A DNA stretch of 45,943 nucleotides. Source: Methanobacteriota archaeon (GTDB taxonomy: Archaea; Thermoplasmatota; Poseidoniia; Poseidoniales; Poseidoniaceae). Of this stretch, positions 23,643 through 33,800 are shown one piece after another. The DNA is taken from the NCBI GenBank assembly GCA_004195515.1, contig PSPR01000013.1, positions 1-45,943 of the forward strand, given 5' to 3'. A program made the position numbers and the translations under genes. Positions within the stretch are counted from its first letter, which is position 1; each line of letters starts with the position of its first letter. The notes under the pieces were generated by a model, which did no database searches, was not told the DNA's origin, and saw only the letters and a list, made by a program, of their open reading frames with translations.

Positions 23643-26168
23643 ATGGTAATTGGTCCTAAGCCGGGAGTTCAAGAGAGAATCTTGTTACATCTATCCGATT
23701 TTTCGGATTTTATGAATTCTGTTGAAGTGCCATTTTCGTTATCCCAAATGGGAATTGCTAACGCGGTTGCAATCGCGCGTTCAAACGTTCCAAGAGCGAT
23801 TGCAGGCCTCAAGGATCAAGGTTTATTGGTCGAGAGGCAGGCTCACGTCGCAGGAGTTAGTAGGAAAAGAAAAGCATATTTTTTGACCGAACCAGGGATG
23901 GTATTGGCATCGGATACTTGGAAGAGGTTGCGTGAATTTGAACTGAGATGCATTCTCCCAGGGGGTAATACAATCTCTTCAAACTTAGGGGAGATTCAAG
24001 ACAAATTACCATTTTCAATGCGTCCAGTCGATGTAATTCGCTATCTCGATGATAACGGGGTTCTCGATGTTCGTTCTCTGTCAGCGGATTTAGTTGAGCG
24101 AGATCTGAGTAAGCACGTAGAGAAACAACTTGTTACAAGTTTGGGCGACCTGCCTCGTTTGCGTCACTTTTACGGACGCTCGACAGAATTGGATAATATG
24201 GTTAATCTAATCGAAGCAAGGTCAACAACTTTGATGATTCCTGGAATCGCCGGCATTGGAAAAACATCTATGGCTGCTAAAATCATTGAATCCTTTATGT
24301 ATCGTAGAAATTTACTTTACCACCGCTGTCAAGATTGGGATGGTTCAAGGGCTTTTTTCGAAAGCATCGCTGATTGGTTGACCAATCTTGGCGATTCTAC
24401 CTTTGCCGATTATATCGCGACGACGCCGGTTCCTCAATCTGCAGATTCTGCCAGATTAATTATTGACGCATTAGAAAATACCCCTGCATTAATCGTGATA
24501 GACGATTATCATAAAGTCGCAGATAAATCGTTACATCAGACAATACAATCCCTTTCTAGAGGTTTGGTCGAAAGCGAAGGAGAGGTAGGGCTGGTAATAT
24601 TTTCGCGATCTTTCAAAGAGGTAGTGCCACTCAAAGATGCTGATGGGAGAATTGTTTCCCTCGTTCTGCCTTTAGAAGGCCTAGATCAGGAATCGACTAG
24701 GAATTTACTTTCAACTATCACCGATTTAGATGATGAGAAATTGATTTACATTCACTCGATGAGCCGTGGTCATCCTTTGGTTTTGGAATTGATCAACCGG
24801 GGGGCATCTGCAGGTGCTTTTCACGAATCTTTGGAGAATTATGTAAATATAGAAATTTTTTCAAAATTATCAGCCGAGGAAAAACGATTATTGGGCGCTC
24901 TATCGGTTTTCAGAGAGCCGGTTCCTTTGGAGGCTCTTACCGACCAAGGATTGAATGTTGATGAATTGGATTCCCTGGTCGAAGCTGGGCTTGCCCGTCA
25001 CGGGGATTCTGAAACTTACGATGTTCACGATTTGATCAGAGAATTCTTATTACAGAGTTTAGATAGTCAAGGGCGAGAAGATTTGCACAATAAAGCGGTT
25101 CTTTGGTATGAGAAACAAGGTGAGGAAAGCCATGTAGCACTCGAATTAATTTTTCACTTAATCGCTTCATCGCGCCACGAAGATGCGGCCTCAATAATTG
25201 TATCTCAAGGTCGTGATTTAATCAAGGAAGGTCATATAGAATTACTCGATTTATTAGAAAAAATTAAAACCGAGGATTGTAGTGATAATAGTTCTTGTAG
25301 AATCGACAGCCTTAGAGGCGAAGTATTGGCTTTACTCGGTCGATTTGATGAGGCTGAAGAGGCATTCAATTTAGCCCGCCCAACCGCAGAGAAGGCCGGA
25401 ATTAAAGATGTTGTAGCGGATATTTTAGCCAACTTGGCAGATATTTCATTAAAACGTGGCGATACTGAAGCATCGCTTTCGATGCACCGCAATGCATTGG
25501 AGATGTATATTTCGATCAACGATGCTCTTGGCGCTGCAAGGTCCTACAATAATATGGGCTATATTTTCAGAAGAAAAGGTGATAAAACCAAGGCGCTTGA
25601 AGCGTATGCGGAAGTTGAATCTATATTAAATGGCCAAGAATCTATTAATTTAATACCTGCTCAAATCGTTCTCGCAAGAGCATTATTGGATTTGGGTGAA
25701 CACGAGCGAGCTCGAGACCATGCTCTGGGTGCTTATGAGGGATCAATAAATTCCAGCGATGCGATTCTGCACGCCCGTGCCCGCGCAGTACTTGGCCGGT
25801 TTTATGCAAAAACCGGTGATGCGGAATTAGCCTTGCATCATTATACCGATGCTCTCAACACGATGGGTGAGGCTGGAGATCCACTCGCTCTGGTCGAGGT
25901 GTCAATTCTTTTGGGCGAGGTTCTACAAGATAGTGGTAGGGTCGATGAAGCCCTTGAAAAGTATCGTGAAGCCTTGGTTATTTCCGAAGCGAATGATTTA
26001 CGGATGCAAATCGGTGAATTATTATCTAGGCTTGGAGGAGTTGCCCCAGACCGACAAAGAAGAATGGAATATTTGCAGCGAGCACTTTCTGTCTTCAGGG
26101 AATTAGGTGCTCAAACTCGAATGCGCGAAGTCCAGATGATGGTCCATACCGCAGTTATGGGTCGTTGA
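23643..26168 (+). CDS. Winged-helix / STAND-type ATPase / TPR signalling regulator
   Basis: Three parts are visible in 841 residues. About residues 25-85 form a MarR-like winged helix (ANAVAIARSNVPRAIAGLKD, then a wing with SRKRKAYFLT). An NTPase domain follows, with Walker A GIAGIGKTS (Lys207, Thr208) and Walker B LIVIDDYH (Asp287-Asp288), and a GHPLVLEL motif near 380 typical of STAND ATPases. From about residue 540 onward are TPR repeats (for example AARSYNNMGYIFRRKGDKTKALEAY). The layout resembles MalT-like regulators but with the DNA-binding domain at the front. It probably binds DNA or a signal in an ATP-dependent way. It ends directly against the last pilin-like gene on the other strand (0 nt gap). 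Confidence 0.82.
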   Translation: MVIGPKPGVQERILLHLSDFSDFMNSVEVPFSLSQMGIANAVAIARSNVPRAIAGLKDQGLLVERQAHVAGVSRKRKAYFLTEPGMVLASDTWKRLREFELRCILPGGNTISSNLGEIQDKLPFSMRPVDVIRYLDDNGVLDVRSLSADLVERDLSKHVEKQLVTSLGDLPRLRHFYGRSTELDNMVNLIEARSTTLMIPGIAGIGKTSMAAKIIESFMYRRNLLYHRCQDWDGSRAFFESIADWLTNLGDSTFADYIATTPVPQSADSARLIIDALENTPALIVIDDYHKVADKSLHQTIQSLSRGLVESEGEVGLVIFSRSFKEVVPLKDADGRIVSLVLPLEGLDQESTRNLLSTITDLDDEKLIYIHSMSRGHPLVLELINRGASAGAFHESLENYVNIEIFSKLSAEEKRLLGALSVFREPVPLEALTDQGLNVDELDSLVEAGLARHGDSETYDVHDLIREFLLQSLDSQGREDLHNKAVLWYEKQGEESHVALELIFHLIASSRHEDAASIIVSQGRDLIKEGHIELLDLLEKIKTEDCSDNSSCRIDSLRGEVLALLGRFDEAEEAFNLARPTAEKAGIKDVVADILANLADISLKRGDTEASLSMHRNALEMYISINDALGAARSYNNMGYIFRRKGDKTKALEAYAEVESILNGQESINLIPAQIVLARALLDLGEHERARDHALGAYEGSINSSDAILHARARAVLGRFYAKTGDAELALHHYTDALNTMGEAGDPLALVEVSILLGEVLQDSGRVDEALEKYREALVISEANDLRMQIGELLSRLGGVAPDRQRRMEYLQRALSVFRELGAQTRMREVQMMVHTAVMGR

Positions 26169-26639
26169 TTAGAAACTCGGTCTATTTGTAGCAATACTGG
26201 TAATTCCATTTTGATGAATTACCCATATTTCACTCAGGCCTGAGAGAGAAATGGTCCCAGAATAATTACCAGAACCGGTCGCAGAAATACTGACCTCTCG
26301 ATTTAACTCATATTCGTCATGGTTCAAAGTTAAGCCATGTTCGCTGAGGGTTAATTTAAACAAGGTTTCATCCGCCTCGGTATATCTCCATTTTACAGCT
26401 TCAGCATATTGTATGGAGTCTCCTTGGCGACTTGCCAAATCCGCTCGCTCAACCGCTGATGCGAGGTCAGCAAGATTTGTATCGATGGCATTTTGGTTCC
26501 AACGTTCTCTGGTTGCTGTTTCAATTCCAAAGGACCAGACACTAAACATCGAGAGTAAAATTACTCCGAGCATGAAAGTAAAAATATAACCTAATTCAGT
26601 AGATGCAGCAGCTTCATCTCTCTTGATTTTAGAAATCAT
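26169..26639 (-). CDS. Pilin-like protein, third gene of the pilin operon
   Basis: This 156-residue protein starts with MISKIKRDEAAASTELGYIF, a class III (type IV pilin-like) signal: short basic leader, charged cleavage region, Ala/Ser, then a hydrophobic helix of about 20 residues. A small beta-rich domain follows. GGAGG lies 7 nt before the ATG, which overlaps the stop of the preceding gene as ATGA. It would be processed by a PibD/FlaK-type prepilin peptidase and inserted into a filament or membrane complex. That its Glu follows the Thr (STELG) fits the usual +5 Glu position only approximately. It ends convergent with the STAND regulator. Confidence 0.65.
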   Translation of the reverse strand: MISKIKRDEAAASTELGYIFTFMLGVILLSMFSVWSFGIETATRERWNQNAIDTNLADLASAVERADLASRQGDSIQYAEAVKWRYTEADETLFKLTLSEHGLTLNHDEYELNREVSISATGSGNYSGTISLSGLSEIWVIHQNGITSIATNRPSF

Positions 26640-28732
26640 GAATTAGCCTCCGAAATATCAACATCGATACTGCTGATTTGCAAACTGAATTGAATCGGCT
26701 CCCCACCGGTATGCCAAATTGCTTCAGATGGTCCATGGGATGGAATCGGAACCCAGCCCACATAATCGGTCAACAAATCCAGCCGCCCTGGATAAACTAT
26801 CCAATCTTCTGATTGATCTAATGCTCTCGAAGAGTATTGGGCGATCGCATCACCGTAAGGACCTTGCCAGCCTCTTCGCAAGTCAAATGCTTTGGAAGAT
26901 GCTAAACTATATCTCATCTCCAATTTCAATTCCAACTCCATATTTCCTTGGCCGCTTGTAGAGGTAAATGAGGGGTGCATCGAGGGAATCGTCACCGAGA
27001 ATCTCGGACCTGGACCACCTTTATCGCTAGGTGGCAAAATAACCTCGGCCTTAATTTCAGGATGGTTGGTTACAACAGCACCACCGGTCCAAGCGATCTC
27101 CAAACCGCTGATCGAGGTTTCGAATTCATATGTTAGCCTCGAAAGATGGAAAGCCCAAGCTGTGGCAATGGTTCCATGGGTTGAATCATCCACTTGGCCA
27201 ATTAATTCAATCGAAAAACTCGAAGGATGAGTGCCTTCTTTCCAAGCTCTGAACAATTCATTTTGCATTCTTCCTGCCATATTTTCCCATGGGATTTCAG
27301 TTTGGATCCAACCTGAGGCAGTCATGTCGATTCCAATACAGCGCTGTGCTCCTTCGTCCTCAAGTCGTAATAATCCATCATTGCCTTGAGATTGGAGGAC
27401 CTCGATTGCATCACCAGAAGTAAGTGTTACCCGCCCTTCAGCCGTAATATTCCACTCGGCCTCATAACCGACTAAATTAACTGAATTGGTTTTTGAAATA
27501 TTTGTTAGAAATGTCTGGCCGCTTAATCGGCCGGTATTTCCAGCCGCCAAATACGTCATTCCAGAATCGCTCTCACTCCATTCGAGCAGAAAATTTTCAC
27601 TACCCTTTACTATTGCAGAATTATCTATTTCACCATCAGGCCAAGCGATTGAAGTTGTTGAGTTTGCTCCTAATGTGAGGCCACCATTTCTCCAAGAAAT
27701 TATCGTTGCCTCTTGACCCGGGTTGGTAAATATCACTGTACCATCGCTCGCTGGAGCTAAAAATTCCTTGGAGAGCATTGATGAATCTTGTCCTATCAAC
27801 ATGGTTGAACCCGAGGTCGTAGTTTGAACGATCAAGTTAGAATTAGCATTAGTCCTAAATTCAACCAATTTGTCTTCACTCAAATTGAATTGTTTTGTCC
27901 ATGAATTTGCAAGATGCAATTTATCACTCTTTATCGACACATCTGAGTTTGTTATGCCGTCTATTGTCCATTCGATCAAAAGATTGGAGGTTGAGAGAAA
28001 TTCGACATCCGTCAAACCACTAGGCAGCGGTAATGCCCAATGTCGTCCTTGACCGGTTGAAGGGTCTAACAATGATGGTTGAGCTAACATGATTCCACCT
28101 TCACCCGAGATCATCATTCCTGTTAAGTCATGACTTGAGGAGAAGTTTTTATCTCCGTCCAAACGGAGCACTTCCCCGATGTTCACCAAATATTCCACAC
28201 CTTCTTGTACGATATTTACTGGACCTAATGGTATGGTCAATCCATGTTTTGGCGTTACTAAAATTGAATCGATCCCTCCAGGCGGTGAAAAAATGAATGG
28301 CCTACCCGGGCCTAGTCTCAAGTCCTCATAGCAAAGGGCCTCAATTTTGCTTTCGGAATGGCGGATGTCGATGGTCCGATCCATATCTAAGCCATCTCTG
28401 ATTCTGAACGAGTTATCTTCATGCCAAGAAGCGGAATACCACATTCCACCTCTGGTCCGGTCCCATCCAAGGTCGCCGTCCAATGGAATCATTTCGACCT
28501 TGGTCATATCACCAGGCATTCCAGATTCGGCCAAGATATTAGCCTCATGTGCGAGAACGGTCATCTGGGCTTCCATATCGTGGCGTTTGACCGCCCCTTC
28601 TAATTCTTGGATAACCGGTGTCATCGACATTAGCATCAAACTGATAATTGAGATGACTCCGCCGAATAGTAAAACGGTTGCAACCGCTGCACTCACAGCA
28701 TCTTCATCTCGACTGATGCCTTGCTTTATCAA
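26636..28732 (-). CDS. Large pilin-like surface protein (698 residues)
   Basis: The N-terminus (LIKQGISRDEDAVSAAVATV, then a helix) matches the class III signal of its two neighbours, with S-R-D-E-D-A-V-S as the processing region. A coiled region (TPVIQELEGAVKRH) and a beta-rich domain of some 600 residues follow. This is far larger than a typical pilin. The start is TTG at 28732; GAGGTG lies 5 nt before it, it overlaps the previous stop as TTGA, and the next in-frame Met is 34 codons in, beyond the signal. Filament tip adhesin is one reading (inference). No catalytic motif seen. Confidence 0.68.
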   Translation of the reverse strand: MIKQGISRDEDAVSAAVATVLLFGGVISIISLMLMSMTPVIQELEGAVKRHDMEAQMTVLAHEANILAESGMPGDMTKVEMIPLDGDLGWDRTRGGMWYSASWHEDNSFRIRDGLDMDRTIDIRHSESKIEALCYEDLRLGPGRPFIFSPPGGIDSILVTPKHGLTIPLGPVNIVQEGVEYLVNIGEVLRLDGDKNFSSSHDLTGMMISGEGGIMLAQPSLLDPSTGQGRHWALPLPSGLTDVEFLSTSNLLIEWTIDGITNSDVSIKSDKLHLANSWTKQFNLSEDKLVEFRTNANSNLIVQTTTSGSTMLIGQDSSMLSKEFLAPASDGTVIFTNPGQEATIISWRNGGLTLGANSTTSIAWPDGEIDNSAIVKGSENFLLEWSESDSGMTYLAAGNTGRLSGQTFLTNISKTNSVNLVGYEAEWNITAEGRVTLTSGDAIEVLQSQGNDGLLRLEDEGAQRCIGIDMTASGWIQTEIPWENMAGRMQNELFRAWKEGTHPSSFSIELIGQVDDSTHGTIATAWAFHLSRLTYEFETSISGLEIAWTGGAVVTNHPEIKAEVILPPSDKGGPGPRFSVTIPSMHPSFTSTSGQGNMELELKLEMRYSLASSKAFDLRRGWQGPYGDAIAQYSSRALDQSEDWIVYPGRLDLLTDYVGWVPIPSHGPSEAIWHTGGEPIQFSLQISSIDVDISEANS

Positions 28733-29769
28733 GTCCTCACCTCAACTCTATGAAGGTCGATCTCCAAATCGATTTTACTCTCTCCACCATCGATGGTAAA
28801 GCCATCACTACCGCTTGCCCGTTGCCATGGACTTAGGCCTCGATATTCGGAATTGGTCCCAGCTGCGAGATTTAGATTATAATCGGTTAACCAGCCTTCG
28901 GTTAACTGGGGTGAAATCGCATCGTCTAAGGTTGAATCAAATGTGAATCTGAAGTGCCAAGCATCACCTGAGAATAATGTGATTGGGCCATTTGACATCA
29001 GATCCAATTCCACAACCCGTCCACTAGGTGCAGCCCCAATAATTCGCACGTCTCTTAATCGTAGGGAGGCTCTCATGGTTCCATCGATCAATTCATCAAT
29101 GTCGATATCAGGTTTCTCTATTACGTCCCAATGAATTGAATCTGTTCGGTCATATCTTGCATCATTGATCACCGCTATCTCGTTTTGGCCACCTTGATAA
29201 TCTGTGACGATTCGCAATCCTGAAATCACAATTTTGGCATGGGTATGAAGTTTGAGACCATTCGCATCGAAAATGCTGACGATGTAAAGGTTGTAAACAT
29301 TCAAGTCGTGCTCGATAATGACCTTGTTATGGGACGGGGTAAAATTTGTTATCTGTGAGCCAGTTGGCGTCCAAATCGAAACCGATGCTGCACTTTCATT
29401 ATATGCTAAGATCGAAAAAGCGCTTCCATTCAGATATTCTACCTCGATTCGTTCATCGGAGGTTAAATCGGCTGATACGGTCCAGATTTCAACATTGATC
29501 AAAGTGCTCAAACTGCTCGTTGCTGCTGGGATTGTAGTTTTAATACCCGTCCCTTCGCTTGCAGAACCAACCAGTTCGAGTCTACCATCAAGCCTTTCAG
29601 CCATACCATTGGCGTTGGACCAACTGCTGTTGTCTTGAAATTCTGCAACAAATGGAGTGAGGAACATGAATGTGCCACCCATCATGGAAACAACCATCGC
29701 CAAAAGCATTACTACGCCCAAGACTTCGCTAACAGCTTGGTCTTGACGTGACAGCGTTCCGGCTTCCAT
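28729..29769 (-). CDS. Pilin-like surface protein, first gene of the pilin operon
   Basis: This 346-residue protein has the most canonical signal of the three: SRQDQAVSEVLGVVMLLAMV, close to archaeal pilins with xxSEVLG and a Glu at about +5. After the TM helix comes a beta-rich domain of about 290 residues resembling haloarchaeal pilin-family proteins of the DUF7289 kind (family guess from the N-terminus). The start is ATG 29769; the frame could begin one codon earlier at TTG 29772. It opens the three-gene operon, whose junctions are both 4-nt overlaps, so the proteins are likely made in fixed ratio. Confidence 0.7.
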   Translation of the reverse strand: MEAGTLSRQDQAVSEVLGVVMLLAMVVSMMGGTFMFLTPFVAEFQDNSSWSNANGMAERLDGRLELVGSASEGTGIKTTIPAATSSLSTLINVEIWTVSADLTSDERIEVEYLNGSAFSILAYNESAASVSIWTPTGSQITNFTPSHNKVIIEHDLNVYNLYIVSIFDANGLKLHTHAKIVISGLRIVTDYQGGQNEIAVINDARYDRTDSIHWDVIEKPDIDIDELIDGTMRASLRLRDVRIIGAAPSGRVVELDLMSNGPITLFSGDAWHFRFTFDSTLDDAISPQLTEGWLTDYNLNLAAGTNSEYRGLSPWQRASGSDGFTIDGGESKIDLEIDLHRVEVRT

Positions 29770-29813
29770 CAAAGTGAGGATATTCTACCTCGTTATTATG
29801 TGTTCACCATGTA

Positions 29814-29830
29814 GAGCCCTTACAGGGCTC
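29814..29830 (-). terminator. Perfect 7-bp stem-loop at the end of the MBL-fold hydrolase gene
   Basis: GAGCCCT, TAC, AGGGCTC, partly inside the hydrolase stop codon (29829-29831) in the minus-strand transcript. It also lies in the leader zone of the downstream pilin operon, so it could separate the two units. Confidence 0.45.
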
Positions 29831-30647
29831 ATCTGCTGATGGTAATTTTAGTGCGGTTTTGGTTATCATTCGCAATATTTCCGATGGTATGAGTGAATTC
29901 GGGGCCATCTTGAAGCGAGATTCTGATGTCACCCTCAAAAATATGATCCAAATGGTACAAAACAGTTGATTCAGCCAGGTGAGGTTGGTTGTTTTTTTCC
30001 GAGAGGTGAGTCAGGACGATCGACCTTGTGTTCTCATTGACAACCGATGCCAAAAATTCGCCGGTTTGTTGATTGGAGAGGTGACCTCCTCGGCCCGAAA
30101 TTCTCTCCTTCAATCTGGCCGGATATGGGCCATTCCACAAACGTGAATGATCATAGTTTGCTTCGATTGAAATATGCTCGCAGCCATACATATGGCTAAC
30201 CAATTCGTCAGTCCAAGATCCAAGGTCCGTTACCAAGGCTGCCCTCTCTCCGTTATGGCTGATTATGAACGCAACATTATCGGCTCCGCCATGAGGGACT
30301 GGGACCGGCAAAATTGCAAGGTCATCAGAGAATTCTAACGCCTCCAAATTTTCGAATAATCTGACGGTTTTCAGGTCGAGATTTAGTGCACTCGCTGTGC
30401 GGTCATTACACCAGATTGGAATTCCCCATTTCCGTTGAGCGATTCCGGCTCCACCTCCGTGGTCCCCGTGGTGGTGGGTGATGAGGATCGCCTCGATCTC
30501 ATTTGGTTTGATATTCATCAATCCCAACCGTTTTTCCAACTGCCTACCACTGAATCCTTGGTCTATCAATATGCGATGGCCCTCGCACTCGATAAGCGTC
30601 GCATTACCACGACTACCCGAACCGAGATGCGTTATCGATAATGACAT
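29829..30647 (-). CDS. YycJ/WalJ-like metallo-beta-lactamase-fold hydrolase
   Basis: This 272-residue protein shows the MBL signature THHHGDH (His58, His60, Asp62, His63), an early LGSGSRGN, a second metal region at about residues 120-127 (PVPHGGADN), and GRGGHLSN near 190, which is specific to the YycJ-like branch. The branch contains nucleases and hydrolases; the substrate here is unknown. Start 30647 gives MSLSITHLGSGS, as in the family; an upstream ATG at 30689 would add 14 residues of no family likeness. It lies upstream of, and on the same strand as, the pilin operon but is separated by a hairpin and about 60 nt. Confidence 0.83.
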   Translation of the reverse strand: MSLSITHLGSGSRGNATLIECEGHRILIDQGFSGRQLEKRLGLMNIKPNEIEAILITHHHGDHGGGAGIAQRKWGIPIWCNDRTASALNLDLKTVRLFENLEALEFSDDLAILPVPVPHGGADNVAFIISHNGERAALVTDLGSWTDELVSHMYGCEHISIEANYDHSRLWNGPYPARLKERISGRGGHLSNQQTGEFLASVVNENTRSIVLTHLSEKNNQPHLAESTVLYHLDHIFEGDIRISLQDGPEFTHTIGNIANDNQNRTKITISR

Positions 30648-30836
30648 TGCTAACTCGATGAGGCCAGCGCGCTGAGCCCTTGAACTCATCTATCTTCAAA
30701 GAATGAAATATGTGGATTTCCTATGCAAAATTAACTAGCCAACCTCAAAAATGTCTGAACATCACTCCATCATACTCATAAGTCGGATTCGTCGGTTCAT
30801 AGACGGTAGGGTGCGTACGCGCCCAAGGTGGTCACA

Positions 30837-33800
30837 ATGCGACGGTCTCAATCAACTCTATTGGTAACTATACTCGTGGTCTCAGGACTGTTCATGATGT
30901 CGCAGATTCCAGCAATATCAAATGTCGGAACAATTCATCCTAATGCGACTAATCAAGAACGCCCACCAACCACCGATTCCGATGGCGATGATATTCCAGA
31001 TGTCCACGAGAATCTTTTCTCCGAATGGGTAAATTGGACGGCTAATGACGGTCGTGCGGTTTTGATTAAAGGGCTGGACCGAGACGATGCATCGGATGCA
31101 AATTCTGATTTGGACCACGATGGTCTAAATGCTACCGAGGAATATTGTTGGCCCTATCCAGCTAATTGTACAGATACCGGATTCACTAGAGGTTTGACCG
31201 GTGTAATCGATCCTTTCACCGGAGACCGTTCCTATCTCGACCCTCGTATTGCCGATACCGATGGTGATGGGATGCCAGATGGCTTCGAGGTGGCAATGTG
31301 TGAACGATTGGATTCATTCGATATTACAACTATGAGTTTCCAATGCTCCTTATTTGATCCTCTAAATGCATCCGATGCTGAATCTGACCCGGATGAGGAT
31401 GGCTTTGATGTCGACAGAAATGGATTTTTATCACCTGGTGAAATGCTAACCTCTCCCGAAGAATACTCATATGGTGCACCAAGTAATTGGACCACAGAAT
31501 TGGATGGATTACGATGTAATCATCCCGATCCTGAAGGGGCAGTAATAGAGGATTGGCCCTTTATCTCATTAGATCCTGCTTTGACCAGATTACTGAATTT
31601 GCTCGATGCTTGTGCTTTTAACGGCACAGAAAATGTTGTCGACGAAGAGATTTGGCTTGGAACCGATCCGCTTGAAGAGGATAGTGACCGGTATAATTGG
31701 GATGGATTCAAGCATCGAAGAATTTATCCTTCTAGCGGGGATGGCATATCGGATGGTTGGGAAATACACTTTGGATTAGACCCACTGAATCGCTCGAACG
31801 CATTGAGTGATTTAGATTCTGATGGCTGGGATGTCAACCGAGATGGATTCCAATCAAAGGATGCTGCAAGGACAAATACCGCGCTAGCGGTTGGAGAAGA
31901 ACTCTCAACACTAGAGGAATATTTGGTCCATTTGGACGATGGTAATACTGTGAAATCAGGTATGCGGTCGGTCGGTCTAGCGGCTAATTCTGGGACTTAT
32001 ACTGAATATATGCTAACAGCCGAATCATCGACTGAAAATATTACAATATTGCACCATGATATTAGAGAGATTATCTCAGCAGATGGCTTGATGTGGGTCG
32101 GCACAAAACTAGGGCTTACAGTCATAGATTTCGAAGCTGACACTTCCAAAGATTTTCCACTACCTCAAGGCCATGACCTCAACGATCTCATCGTTCTTGA
32201 TAGCACAGTTGTAATGCTTACCGAAGGTGGGATTTGGATCGCCCAACACGATGGCGGAGCAGTAGCCCCTATCGGCGAATGGGAGTATATCCCAGGAACT
32301 TTCAATGCAGGTGATACTCTAATCAGAGACGGTGATAATACCCATATCATTGCCTTGGGAGCTTATGGCTTTGGCAAGGTCATTGAATTGGACTCAGATG
32401 GAGTTCTAGGTTCGATTTGGGAGATTGGAGCCGGAATCTCAAATGTGATGCTAGAGGGAAACGCTAGTGCAACTCAAGTTGAACACGTTGATGTCAGCGG
32501 TGGTCCACTCACTCTCTATGTTGGTACAGACGTCGGTTTATTTCGAGTCGAAACCGCTTCTGCAAGGGATACTGCTACACCAACGTGGGTGTTTTACAAT
32601 TCTCCTGAGCCAACTACTGTAGCAAATAATTACGCAGAACTTCGAGCCCTTGGTTCACAAACTACCGGCAATCCTGCATGGGTAAATACACTGGTCGCGC
32701 AAGGTCCGACCGGTGGTGCGGACCAAGTGGTTTGGGTTGGAACTCCTTCAGGATTACATCGAATCGATTTGGTTGCTGGTCATATGGACCACAGCGGATT
32801 ATTAGAGCATCCAGGTTTGGATGGTAAGACAATATCCGATGCTAATTATATTCAATCGATCACTCCTACCGATTCCTCATTATTAATTGGAAGTAAATGG
32901 GGTCTTTGGGCAATAGCCGGAGGGCATGCTGCGGTTTATGGAGCCACCTCTCAAGAGTGGATTCCAGGGGCGGTCGCATCGAGCGCAGTTCATGATGTAA
33001 ATGGGGTAAATACCGTTTTCGTTGGAATCGACCCCGGGAAATATTCAAATTTACAACTTATGGACCCGATGGTCAATGATTCCGATTCGGATGGCATGAT
33101 CGATGGTTGGGAAGTTCAATACGGATTAGACCCAACCGATCCGTGGGATGCATTACTCGATGCAGATGGTGATGGTGTTAATTTAAACGATGATCCAATC
33201 AAAGAAAGACTCTGGCGCAATCTCGATGAATTCAGATATACTGCTCGAACTGCAGATGGCTTCAATGCAACAGATCCTCGAGTTGTCGATACCGATATGG
33301 ACGGTGTTAATGACGGTGCAGAATATTTCGGTTTATTTCATGAATTAACCCCTCTTTGGTGCCATTATACCAACTCATATGACTTTGAACACATCTGTGG
33401 TGATGAAGCAGGACAAGCAGCGAATGCTACATATTTATCCTCGTTGGGAATCGATGAAGGTACAGATCCTACCAACTCAGATTCTGATGGAGATGGAATG
33501 CCAGATGGATGGGAAATCAAGCACCGTCGTTGGATTGGTTCAACTTTTACCGGCTCAAATAATTGGAGTTTGGACCCCAGTAGGGCCGATGATGCCCTTT
33601 GGGATGCAGACGGTGACGGATTATCGAACCTTTGTGAGTACCAATGGTCTCAGATTAGGCTTGGAGCGATTGCGGGTGATATTTTGGAGAGCCATTTGGT
33701 CACACCTGAATCCGCTCAAACTTGGGCTGAATCAGATCCAAATAATGTCGATTCAGATGGTGATGGCTTGCCCGACGGATGGGAAGCAAGGAATTCCTGT

